The notes below the pieces were generated by a model that saw only the letters and a list, made by a program, of their open reading frames with translations, was not told the DNA's origin and made no database searches. From the NCBI GenBank assembly GCA_964244615.1, contig CAXTJP010000071.1, forward strand, positions 1 to 13,866: 13,866 bases of DNA, read 5' to 3'. A program made the translations under genes and the position numbers. Below, piece after piece: positions 1 through 6,948 of this stretch (positions are counted from its first letter, which is position 1; every line of letters starts with the position of its first letter). This DNA comes from BOG-908 sp964244615 (lineage in GTDB: Bacteria > Pseudomonadota > Alphaproteobacteria > Acetobacterales > Acetobacteraceae).

Positions 1-1983
1 GGCGGGGCCGCAGGGGCCGCGTCCGGCCGCATCACCGTCGATGCCGGCGGGGTGCTGCGTGGGGCAGGTTCGGCCGGCCTGTCCGGCGGGCTGGTCGATC
101 AGGGGACCATCGCCGCCAGCGGCGGCACCCTGGTGCTGGGCAACGTCTCCGGCACCGGCACGCTGCTGACCGGCCCCGGCGCCGATCTGGTGCTGACAGG
201 CAGCGTGGATCCCGGCCTGACCGCCGATTTTGCCGGCGCCGGGACGCTGACCCTGGCGGGCACCGGGGCGCCCGCCATCGCGGATTTCGGCAACGGCGAC
301 GCCATCTGGCTGCCGGTCGCCGGCATCGACACCGCCGCCTACGCCGTCACCGGCCCCGGCACCGGCCAGCTCAGCCTCTACGGCGGCGGCCAGGTGCTGG
401 CCCGGTTCACGCTGCTCGGCGACGAGGCCGGCCGCGTCTTCTCCGTCGCCGGCGCGGCCGGCGGCGGCACCATCCTGACCACACAGCCGGACAATACGTC
501 CGGCCAGGGAGGACCAACCGTGACCAACCCCACCTTTACCACCGGCCAGATCACCCGTGGCGACCTGCTCGACGACATCGCGGCCGCGTTTCCCGCCGTC
601 TCCCAGGCCGACGCGGGGGCGCTGATCGGTAACGAGGGTATCTTCCTGGACTACTCGAACGATGGGCTCGACCCCGCACAGACGGTGTTCGGCGGCGCTG
701 GCGGGGGGGTCGGCGTGAACGTCGAGGTCGTCGCACCGCTGAACGGCGTCGTGGCTGGCAGCAAGGGACCGGGCAGCGCCATCGCCATGGCCGCCGGCTA
801 CAGCGCGGTGCTGCTGCTCGGCGACGAGAACCTCGCTCTGACCGACGCGCCGCTGGTCACGAACCCGGCCAGCCCGAACTACGGCAAGTATGTCGGGCTG
901 GGCCATGCGCTGCTGGCCGGCAACTACGGCGCCGACACCATCGCAGCCCTCGGCGACGGGGATACGCTGGTGGGAGCGGCAGGCGCCAACACCGTTTTCT
1001 ACGCGGCGCTGACGAACGACAACAGCTCGTCCAGCCTGCCGGTGGACGTCTACATCCACGGCGGCGGCAACGACGCGATCGCCACGAACTACGACAACGC
1101 CGCCATCACCACCAGCGGCGGCCGCAGCACGGTGGTGCTCGGACCCGCGAACAGCACCGTCGTCTCCTACGGCACGGACACCATCGCCTGCGTCGGCACC
1201 GGCGGCAACGACACGATCACCGCACTGACCGCCGCCGGCCGTGCCGGCGACCTGGTGTTCGGGCCGAGCCAGGGGCTGCTCAGCTTCATCGGCGGCAACG
1301 CGCCGTCCACCGTCGTCGGCACCGGCGGCGAAATCATGATGCAGGGCGGCTCCGGCAACGGCAGCCTGTTCTGGGTGGGAGACGGCAGCGCGGAGTACGA
1401 GGGCGGGTCGGGTTCGGCGCTGATCGTCGCCGGCGCCGGCTACACCAGCGTGCAGGGCGGCGCAGGCGCGGTCACCGTGTTCGGCGGGACCGGCAGCGGC
1501 GTGTTCTCCGGCGGCGCGGGATCGATCTTCGTTGTGGGCGCAGGGGCCAGCACGGTCACCGCGGCGGCAGGCGAGCTCGTGTTTCTCAACGGGGCCGGCG
1601 CCGTTTCGATCTCCGGCGGCGCCGGGGCGAACGTGTTCGGCGGCGGCTCCACCGGCAACGATGTGTTCCAGGCGGGCGCGGGCAGCGAGACGCTGTGGGG
1701 CGGGGCCGGCAACGACCAGTTCCTCGCGGGAAGCGGCAGCGACATCCTGATTTCGGGCGGCGGCAACGACGTTTTCAGCTTCACCAACGGCATCGCGGCC
1801 GGGGTGGACACGATCGTCGGCTTCGTACCCGGCCAGAGCACCATCGCCCTGCATGGCTACGGCAACCAGACACCGCAGGTCACCTACGCTTTCGGCGACG
1901 GTATCGTCAACCTGTCGGGGGGAGCGAAGATCATCGTCGAGAACGTCAGCACGCTGGGGGGCGGAAGCTTCACGTTCAGCTAG
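1..1983 (+). CDS. Gly-rich RTX-like secreted/surface protein, 5' partial
   Basis: The frame is open from base 1, so the gene starts upstream; 660 residues are visible, ending in TAG at 1981-1983. Residues 1-160 look like a beta-solenoid/adhesin passenger (repeated GTL, GTG and Gly/Ala/Thr-rich strands). Residues about 175-347 are a less repetitive segment that includes GDLLDDIAAAF. From about 350 the protein is built of short Gly-rich repeats (GGAG, GGTGSG, GGSGS), mostly degenerate; canonical RTX-type GGxGxDxxx units appear only near 567-590 (GGAGNDQFL, GSGSDILI, GGGNDVFSF). The last 65 residues (DTIVGF, then ENVSTLGGGSF) match the usual C-terminal end of type I secreted calcium-binding repeat proteins of this group. 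Inference: exported by a type I secretion system, uncleaved, acting at or outside the cell surface. The exact role is unknown and no secretion genes are in the window. Confidence 0.82.
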   Translation, partial: GGAAGAASGRITVDAGGVLRGAGSAGLSGGLVDQGTIAASGGTLVLGNVSGTGTLLTGPGADLVLTGSVDPGLTADFAGAGTLTLAGTGAPAIADFGNGDAIWLPVAGIDTAAYAVTGPGTGQLSLYGGGQVLARFTLLGDEAGRVFSVAGAAGGGTILTTQPDNTSGQGGPTVTNPTFTTGQITRGDLLDDIAAAFPAVSQADAGALIGNEGIFLDYSNDGLDPAQTVFGGAGGGVGVNVEVVAPLNGVVAGSKGPGSAIAMAAGYSAVLLLGDENLALTDAPLVTNPASPNYGKYVGLGHALLAGNYGADTIAALGDGDTLVGAAGANTVFYAALTNDNSSSSLPVDVYIHGGGNDAIATNYDNAAITTSGGRSTVVLGPANSTVVSYGTDTIACVGTGGNDTITALTAAGRAGDLVFGPSQGLLSFIGGNAPSTVVGTGGEIMMQGGSGNGSLFWVGDGSAEYEGGSGSALIVAGAGYTSVQGGAGAVTVFGGTGSGVFSGGAGSIFVVGAGASTVTAAAGELVFLNGAGAVSISGGAGANVFGGGSTGNDVFQAGAGSETLWGGAGNDQFLAGSGSDILISGGGNDVFSFTNGIAAGVDTIVGFVPGQSTIALHGYGNQTPQVTYAFGDGIVNLSGGAKIIVENVSTLGGGSFTFS

Positions 1984-2068
1984 ACCAGCCGGGCGAGCGG
2001 TGTTCGGACAGCAGGCAGGACTTCGGTCCGGCCCCGGGAAAGGCTGTCGGTTTTAGCGCTTGGTTCTC

Positions 2069-2098
2069 TTGCGACGACTCCGGAGGACCCCGTAAGGT
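2069..2098 (+). promoter_or_regulatory. Possible sigma70-like promoter before the YbjN-domain gene
   Basis: TTGCGA (2069-2074) and TAAGGT (2093-2098) are separated by 18 bases and lie about 60 bases before the ATG at 2158. Each hexamer matches the consensus at only four positions, so this is a weak prediction. The 174-base gap after the RTX-like gene makes an independent promoter plausible. Confidence 0.25.
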
Positions 2099-2157
2099 GC
2101 TGGCAGCGCTGGCCGGCTTGCTTGGCATCCACGCGCTGTCAGAGGGGAAGACCCACC

Positions 2158-2655
2158 ATGTCCCTGCACATGAACCAAAGCGCCGCCGCCAACCCTCTCG
2201 ACGTCGTGGAGCAGATCGTCGCCGCGAACGAGTGGGTGTTCGACCGGCGCTCGGACGCCGAGATGGCGGCCGAGGCACCCGGGAAATGGTGCGATTACGG
2301 CCTGTATTTCAGCTGGTCGGGAGAAATCTCGGCCATGCACTTCACCTGCACCTTCGACCTCAAGGTTCCGGCACCCCGGCGCGCGGCCCTCTACGAGCTG
2401 CTGGCGCGGGCGAACGAGCGGCTGTGGATCGGCCATTTCGGCATGGACGCGGACGACGGCATGCCGCTGTTCCGCCACTCCGTCCTGCTGCGTGGCGCGC
2501 CCGGCGCGTCGGCCGAGAGCCTCGAAGACATGGTCGACATCGCCATCACCGAGTGCGAACGGTTCTACCCCGCGTTCCAGTTCGTGCTCTGGGGCGGCAA
2601 GACCCCCGCCGAGGCGCTGGAAGCCGCCATGCTGGAATGCGTGGGCGAGGCCTGA
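2158..2655 (+). CDS. YbjN domain-containing protein
   Basis: 165 residues. The start is ATG 2158, with an AGGGGAAG-type ribosome binding site at 2143-2150; an in-frame upstream GTG-type start at 2122 would add residues that look like untranslated leader. The sequence resembles the alphaproteobacterial YbjN family (putative sensory-transduction regulator fold related to type III secretion chaperones): early NEWVFDR, then WCDYGLYFSWSG, LYELLARANERLWIGHF and the end block ECERFYPAFQFVLWGGK, in the family's usual order and length. No signal peptide or membrane segment, so cytosolic. Its biochemical function is not established; E. coli YbjN overexpression affects motility and stress responses. It lies 55 bases before proC on the same strand, so the two may be co-transcribed. 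Confidence 0.85.
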   Translation: MSLHMNQSAAANPLDVVEQIVAANEWVFDRRSDAEMAAEAPGKWCDYGLYFSWSGEISAMHFTCTFDLKVPAPRRAALYELLARANERLWIGHFGMDADDGMPLFRHSVLLRGAPGASAESLEDMVDIAITECERFYPAFQFVLWGGKTPAEALEAAMLECVGEA

Positions 2656-2710
2656 CGCGCGGGGCGCCGATCTGCTGGGCTTACCCTTGAACACGGTTCA
2701 TGCAGACCGC

Positions 2711-3508
2711 ATGCCGCCGGTCCTGTTGCTGGGCGCGGGGCGTATGGGCGGTGCCATGTTCGCCGGATGGTGCGCGGCCGGGCTGGACGCATCCGTGCTC
2801 GTCGACCCGTCCCTGCCGTCCGGCCTGGCGCGGCCGGGCGACACGCTGGTCGCGTCGCTGCACGCGCTGCCGTCCGGCTTCGTGCCGGGGGCCGTGGTGC
2901 TGGCGATCAAGCCGCAGATGGCCGAGGCGGTGTTGCCGGTGCTGGGACCGCTCCTGCCCCCGGGGGTGCCGGTCCTCTCCATCCTGGCGGGGCTGACGGT
3001 GGCGGGCATCGCAGCGCTGCTGGCCGTCCCGAACCCGGTGGTGCGGGCGATGCCGAACACGCCGGCCGCGATCGGCCAGGGCATGACCGTCGCGTTTGCC
3101 GGCCCCGATGTGGATGCGTCGCAGCATGCTCTGTGCCAGCGGCTGCTGGCCGCGTCCGGCGACGTCGCCTGGGTGGAGAGCGAGGCTTTGATCGACCCGA
3201 TCACCAGCGTGTCGGGCTGCGGGCCGGCCTACGTGTTCCTGCTTGCCGAGCTGCTGGAGCAGGAGGGCGTGGCGCAGGGCATCCCCCCTGCCCTGGCGCG
3301 GCAGCTCGCGCGCCGTACCGTCTCGGGCGCCGGCGCCCTGCTGGCCGCCTCGGCGGAAAGCTCGGCCGACCTGCGACGCGCGGTGACGAGCCCGAACGGG
3401 GTCACCGAGCGCGCGCTGTCGGTGCTGATGCGGCCGGACGCCTGGCCGGCCAGCCTGCGCGCGGCGTTGCAGGCCGCCACCCGGCGCTCGCGCGAGCTGG
3501 CCGGATAG
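2711..3508 (+). CDS. proC: Pyrroline-5-carboxylate reductase
   Basis: 265 residues, the normal family length. It catalyses NAD(P)H-dependent reduction of 1-pyrroline-5-carboxylate to L-proline, the last step of proline synthesis, in the cytosol. Visible motifs are the N-terminal Rossmann nucleotide-binding GAGRMG (residues 8-13), AIKPQ (65-69), RAMPNTPA (112-119), SVSGCGPAY (166-174) and the C-terminal family signature at 226-236, here TSPNGVTERAL where SPGGTT is more usual. The ATG at 2711 puts the glycine motif at the expected distance. An in-frame TTG at 2687 would add eight residues; no clear Shine-Dalgarno separates the two. Likely transcribed with the upstream YbjN-domain gene. Confidence 0.93.
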   Translation: MPPVLLLGAGRMGGAMFAGWCAAGLDASVLVDPSLPSGLARPGDTLVASLHALPSGFVPGAVVLAIKPQMAEAVLPVLGPLLPPGVPVLSILAGLTVAGIAALLAVPNPVVRAMPNTPAAIGQGMTVAFAGPDVDASQHALCQRLLAASGDVAWVESEALIDPITSVSGCGPAYVFLLAELLEQEGVAQGIPPALARQLARRTVSGAGALLAASAESSADLRRAVTSPNGVTERALSVLMRPDAWPASLRAALQAATRRSRELAG

Positions 3509-3580
3509 GCGTCGGCCGGGGATGCGTATCGTGGCATAAGGGCCACCTGCCGATCACCATTGCAGCGGGACGCCCCACCG

Positions 3581-4267
3581 ATGACCGATGACGAGTTCGA
3601 TGCCGCCCTGATCGGCGGCGCCTTTGCGCTGGCCGCCCGCGCCGGCTGGTCCGCCGTGTCGGTGCCGGCGGCTGCCCGCGAGGCGGCGCTGCCGCTCGAG
3701 CGCGCCCGAATCCGCTTCGCCGACACGCGCACGGTGCTCATGCGCTTCGGCCGGGAGGCGGACGTGCTGGCACTGTCGGACGCGCTGGATGGCGGCCCGG
3801 TGCGCGAACGCCTGTTCGACCTGGTGATGCGGCGTTTCGACGCGCTGCAGCGGCACCGCGCCGGCGTCCTGGCGCTGCTGCGCGACCTGCCGGCGGACCC
3901 GGGCGCGGCCCTGCTGCTGGCCGCCGGCACCACGCGCAGCATGGGCTGGATGCTGGAGGCGGCGGGCGTTCAGGTTCGCGGGCTGCGCGGCGTGCTGGCT
4001 ACCCAGGCGATGGTGGGCGTGTGGCTCGCCGCGGTGCAGGCCTGGCGGCGGGACGAGAGCCTGGACCTGTCCGGGACGATGGCGGCACTGGACCGCGCCC
4101 TGTCGCGCGTCGAGCGGCTGGCGAGCTGGCTGCCGGCCGGCCGTGTGCCGGAGCAAGAGGCCGAACCGAAGCCGTTCCCCGACCCGGAGGCCGGAGACGC
4201 GGCGATCATGAACGGCGTGATCAGCGGCGCCGCCGACATGCCACCGCCCGAGGCGGGCGCCATCTGA
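3581..4267 (+). CDS. TetR/COQ9-like helical protein
   Basis: 228 residues from ATG 3581; an in-frame TTG at 3560 is possible but less likely. Residues about 4-60 (ALIGGAFALAARAGWSAVSV, then AAREAALPLERARIRFADTR) have the pattern of a TetR-type helix-turn-helix: alpha helix, aromatic-containing GW turn, then an Ala-rich recognition region. The rest is all-helical (LFDLVMRRFDALQRHRAGVLALL; TTRSMGWMLEAAG; GTMAALDRALSRVERLASWL), like the ligand domain of TetR proteins or the lipid-binding COQ9 fold, which are structurally related. The last 35 residues are acidic, Pro-rich and probably disordered. It lies 72 bases after proC and 144 before the phasin gene. It could be a regulator of the neighbouring genes or a COQ9-type ubiquinone accessory protein; the sequence alone does not decide. 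Confidence 0.6.
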   Translation: MTDDEFDAALIGGAFALAARAGWSAVSVPAAAREAALPLERARIRFADTRTVLMRFGREADVLALSDALDGGPVRERLFDLVMRRFDALQRHRAGVLALLRDLPADPGAALLLAAGTTRSMGWMLEAAGVQVRGLRGVLATQAMVGVWLAAVQAWRRDESLDLSGTMAALDRALSRVERLASWLPAGRVPEQEAEPKPFPDPEAGDAAIMNGVISGAADMPPPEAGAI

Positions 4268-4336
4268 CCGGCTTGCCATGCCTGGCCGCCCGGCTTCTGC
4301 GCCAAGGCTTCCGGTCGACGCGGCCGTGTTTTTGCG

Positions 4337-4361
4337 GCTTGTCTTTGCAGCTTGTCTTTGC
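4337..4361 (+). repeat. Tandem 12-bp direct repeat in the phasin leader
   Basis: GCTTGTCTTTGC occurs at 4337-4348 and again, exactly, at 4350-4361, with one base between. It lies 50-75 bases before the phasin start and directly before a TAGGAGG motif. It could be a regulator-binding direct repeat or part of the promoter (TTGTCT 4339-4344 is 17 bases from TGTAGG 4362-4367, a weak match). Confidence 0.6.
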
Positions 4362-4411
4362 TGTAGGAGGGATCAACGTCGAAGTGCAAGAACCGAGCGG
4401 GACCCATCCTC

Positions 4412-4891
4412 ATGGCCGAAGACAGCAAGCCGAACTCCGGTAGCGACACGTTGAACCCTGCCAACCTGCTGACCGAAATGACACGGCGCTTCACGGAAAT
4501 GCGCTTTCCGACCATGATCCCGGACAGTTCGGCGCTGCTGGCCGCGCACCGCCGCAACATGGAGGTGCTGTCCAACGCCAACCGCCTGGCGCTGGAGGGG
4601 GCGCAGTCGGTCGCGCGCCGGCACATGGAAATCATGCAGCAGACGATGACCGAACTGTCGGAGCACGTGCGCGAGCTGTCCACGACGACCGAGAGCCCGC
4701 AGGCCAAGGCGGCGCGGCAGGCCGAAGTGGTCAAGAAAAGCTACGAGCGTGCGGTCGCCAACATCCGCGACCTGTCGGACCTGATACAGCGTTCCAACGC
4801 CGAGGCGCTGCACGTGCTGAGCGACCGCTTCCGCGAAGCGATGGACGAGGTCAAGGGCCTGCTCGAGAAGACCGAGCACCACAATCCCTGA
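4412..4891 (+). CDS. Phasin family protein
   Basis: 159 residues, the usual length. Phasins coat polyhydroxyalkanoate granules and control their number and size; some members act as general stress or chaperone-like proteins. Family features: FPTMIPDSSALLAAHRRNMEVL (about 32-54), then ANRLALEGAQSVARRHMEIMQQTMTEL, followed by long amphipathic helices full of Ala, Glu, Gln and Arg that would form a coiled coil (about 90-155). No signal peptide. ATG 4412 is the only usable start: the frame upstream has no ATG, GTG or TTG back to the TAG at 4364-4366. The site immediately before it (GAGCGGGA) is a poor Shine-Dalgarno, while a much better one (TAGGAGG, 4364-4370) is about 41 bases away. No PHA synthase or depolymerase gene is in the window. 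Confidence 0.9.
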   Translation: MAEDSKPNSGSDTLNPANLLTEMTRRFTEMRFPTMIPDSSALLAAHRRNMEVLSNANRLALEGAQSVARRHMEIMQQTMTELSEHVRELSTTTESPQAKAARQAEVVKKSYERAVANIRDLSDLIQRSNAEALHVLSDRFREAMDEVKGLLEKTEHHNP

Positions 4892-4892
4892 C

Positions 4893-5567
4893 ATCGGCGC
4901 GGCGGCCCCCGGCGGGCGCGCGGCCGACGCGCGTCGCAGCTACGCGGTCAAGGAAATCTTCCTGACGCTGCAGGGCGAGGGTTTGCAGGCGGGCCGCGCC
5001 GCCGTGTTCTGCCGTTTCGCCGGCTGCAACCTGTGGTCCGGGCTGGAGCGGGACAGGGAGGCGGCCACCTGCCGGTTCTGCGACACCGATTTCGTCGGAC
5101 TGGACGGCAGCGGCGGCGGCCGCTTCGCCGGTCCCGCCGCCCTGGCGCAGGCGATCGAGGCGACGTGGGAAGGCGGAGCGACGCACCGCCTGGTCGTGCT
5201 GACCGGCGGCGAGCCGCTGTTGCAGGTGGATGCGCCGCTGGTCGAGGCGCTGCACGAGCGCGGCTTTACCGTCGCCGTCGAAACGAACGGCACGGAGGTG
5301 CCGCCGCCCGGCCTGGACTGGATCTGCGTCAGCCCCAAGGCCGGCGCCCCGCTTGCCGTGCACGGCGGCGACGAATGCAAGCTGGTGTTTCCGCAGCAAG
5401 GCGCCGAGCCCGCGCTGTTCGAGCACCTCGATTTCCGCCACTTCCTGCTGCAGCCGATGGACGGCCCGAACCTGGCGGACAACGTTCGCGCCGCCATCGC
5501 CCATTGCCTGGCCCATCCGCGCTGGCGCCTGAGCGTGCAGACCCACAAGGCCCTCGGGCTGAGATGA
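4893..5567 (+). CDS. queE: 7-carboxy-7-deazaguanine synthase (radical SAM)
   Basis: QueE rearranges 6-carboxy-5,6,7,8-tetrahydropterin to 7-carboxy-7-deazaguanine in the queuosine/7-deazaguanine pathway, using SAM and a 4Fe-4S cluster. Numbered from 4893: YAVKEIFLTLQGEG (17-30, conserved N-terminus), the cluster motif CX14CX2C (Cys45, Cys60, Cys63) typical of QueE rather than CX3CX2C, TGGEP (104-108), ETNGT (130-134), QPMDG (187-191) and QTHK (216-219). Homology clearly covers 4938-5567, about 209 residues, the family length. There is no ATG, GTG or TTG between the frame's upstream stop (4818-4820) and TTG 4983, which lies after the conserved TLQGEG block. The start given here is ATC 4893, next to the phasin stop (4889-4891), and is provisional. 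Likely translationally coupled to the phasin gene. No queC, queD or queF nearby. Confidence 0.88.
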   Translation: MGAAAPGGRAADARRSYAVKEIFLTLQGEGLQAGRAAVFCRFAGCNLWSGLERDREAATCRFCDTDFVGLDGSGGGRFAGPAALAQAIEATWEGGATHRLVVLTGGEPLLQVDAPLVEALHERGFTVAVETNGTEVPPPGLDWICVSPKAGAPLAVHGGDECKLVFPQQGAEPALFEHLDFRHFLLQPMDGPNLADNVRAAIAHCLAHPRWRLSVQTHKALGLR

Positions 5568-5614
5568 CCCTTGCGTGACACCGCGCGGCGCGCGACGCGT
5601 CGCCGATTCCGGCC

Positions 5615-5642
5615 TTTATTCGGTGCGGCGGCGGTGTATGAT
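5615..5642 (+). promoter_or_regulatory. Possible promoter of the cold-shock gene
   Basis: TATGAT at 5637-5642 is a good -10 match, preceded at 16 bases by a weak -35, TTTATT (5615-5620), in otherwise GC-rich sequence. It would give a leader of about 65 bases before the ATG at 5715. A short structured leader would fit a cold-shock gene, but no specific cold-box is recognisable. Confidence 0.3.
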
Positions 5643-5714
5643 CGGGCTCCCGGCAGGGGCGATGCACCGCGGCGGTGCGGCTAAGCCCGTGCGCACCAAG
5701 ATGCGGACGAACCG

Positions 5715-6425
5715 ATGGCGAAGACGGATAACTGGCAGCGGCGCAGGCGGTCGGACAAAGGGTTCGACGAATTCGCCCCCTCCCCCGAGCCCGTGAACCT
5801 GCCATCGTTCCAGCGCCGGCCGATGGCCGCCGCCCCGTCGCCCGGCGGGCCCGAGAGCACGGCCATCGTGAAATGGTTCAACACGGAAAAGGGCTTCGGC
5901 TTCGTCGAGGTGACCGACGGGACCGGCGACGTGTTCCTGCACGCCAGCGTGCTGACCCGGATCGGGGTCACCGCCGTCAACCCTGGCGCCACGCTGAAGG
6001 TGCGTGTCGGACAGGGCCAGAAAGGGCCGCAGGTGACCGACGTGACGGAGGTGGACGAGAGCACCGCCACCGCGGCGCCGGCCGCGCGTGCGCCACGCGC
6101 CGTGGATCGTGGCGGCTACGGCGGCGGGGGCGACCGTTTCGGCGGGGGCGGCGGCTTTGGCGGTGCCGGTGGCTTCGCGGCGCCACGCCGCAGCTTTGAC
6201 GCTCCTGCGGCCTCGGGTCCCGAACAGCAAGGCACGGTCAAGTGGTACAACGCGTCGAAGGGCTTCGGCTTCATTGCCCCGGAGGATGGGGGCAAGGACG
6301 TGTTCGTGCACGCCTCGGCGTTACGCCGCGCCGGGTTGACCGAACTGGCCGAGGGCCAGCGGGTGACCATCCAGGTGACCCAGGGGCAGAAAGGTCCGGA
6401 AGCCGCCAGCATCCGCGAGTCTTGA
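5715..6425 (+). CDS. Two-domain cold-shock protein
   Basis: 236 residues, cytosolic, binding single-stranded RNA or DNA. Layout: basic N-terminal extension (1-47, QRRRRSDKG), first cold-shock domain (about 48-114; RNP1-like KGFGFV 59-64, RNP2-like VFLHAS 73-78), Gly-rich linker (about 132-155, GGYGGGGDRFGGGGG), second cold-shock domain (about 171-235; KGFGFI 182-187, VFVHAS 196-201). Each domain has the WFN/WYN strand and KGxGF aromatic patch that stack on bases. Ordinary CspA proteins are about 70 residues with one domain; tandem domains are well known in alphaproteobacteria. The Arg/Gly-rich linker recalls flexible RNA-binding linkers. Start ATG 5715 gives MAKTDNW. Its stop overlaps the start of the CreA-type gene. 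Confidence 0.94.
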   Translation: MAKTDNWQRRRRSDKGFDEFAPSPEPVNLPSFQRRPMAAAPSPGGPESTAIVKWFNTEKGFGFVEVTDGTGDVFLHASVLTRIGVTAVNPGATLKVRVGQGQKGPQVTDVTEVDESTATAAPAARAPRAVDRGGYGGGGDRFGGGGGFGGAGGFAAPRRSFDAPAASGPEQQGTVKWYNASKGFGFIAPEDGGKDVFVHASALRRAGLTELAEGQRVTIQVTQGQKGPEAASIRES

Positions 6426-6937
6426 CCGGGTCCGCCCGGCCGACCCGGTCCCGCCGCGCGGCCGCGTGGCGCCCTGCGTGGCTGACTTTAGCAGCGTTCA
6501 TGCTGCTCGGGACGCCGGCCTGGGCGGGCTCCGGCGACCCGCAGCGTGTGGGTGCTGTCAGCACCACCTTCCGCCTGCTCGGCCACAACGACCGCATCGT
6601 CGTGGACCGCTACGACGACCCGCGGGTGGACGGGGTGAGCTGCTACATGTCGCGGGCCGAGACCGGCGGCGTGAAGGGCTCGCTCGGCCTGGCCACCGAC
6701 CCAAGCCGGTTCTCCATCGCCTGCCGCGCCACCGGCCCGGTGGTGCTGAAGGGCGATATCCCGGACAACGAGGTGGTGTTCGGGGCGAGTGCGAACTGGC
6801 TCTTCAAGGAAATCCGCGTCTCGCGCCTCTGGGACAAGCAGAAGCGTGTGCTTGTCTACCTGGTATGGTCCACCCAGGCGCTGACGCCGGAGGGATCGCC
6901 CTACAACAGCGTCTCGGCGGTGCCGGTGGACCGCTAG
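6422..6937 (+). CDS. CreA family protein, exported
   Basis: 171 residues from TTG 6422. The mature part matches the CreA family throughout: VSTTFRLLGHNDRIVVDRYDDPRV, GVSCYMSRAETGGVKG, CRATGPV, KRVLVYLVWSTQ and the end SPYNSVSAVPVD. The CreA role is unknown despite the old 'catabolite regulation' name. TTG 6422 gives a good signal peptide: Arg-rich start (TRSRR), hydrophobic WLTLAAFMLLG, cleavage after AWA (about residue 35), so a periplasmic product. The next in-frame ATG (6500) leaves only nine residues of signal and there is no GTG between. The TTG overlaps the cold-shock stop (TTGA), suggesting coupled translation. Confidence 0.88.
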   Translation: MTGSARPTRSRRAAAWRPAWLTLAAFMLLGTPAWAGSGDPQRVGAVSTTFRLLGHNDRIVVDRYDDPRVDGVSCYMSRAETGGVKGSLGLATDPSRFSIACRATGPVVLKGDIPDNEVVFGASANWLFKEIRVSRLWDKQKRVLVYLVWSTQALTPEGSPYNSVSAVPVDR

Positions 6938-6948
6938 CTTCGGGCCCG

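Noticed and set aside
1695..2690. 331-codon + strand open frame across the end of the RTX-like gene and the YbjN-domain gene
   Set aside because: Out of frame with both recognisable proteins; composition is Arg/His/Pro-rich without family similarity.
4983..5567. TTG 4983 as the queE start
   Set aside because: It would remove the conserved TLQGEG N-terminal segment and leave a protein shorter than the family, so it is kept only as an alternative.
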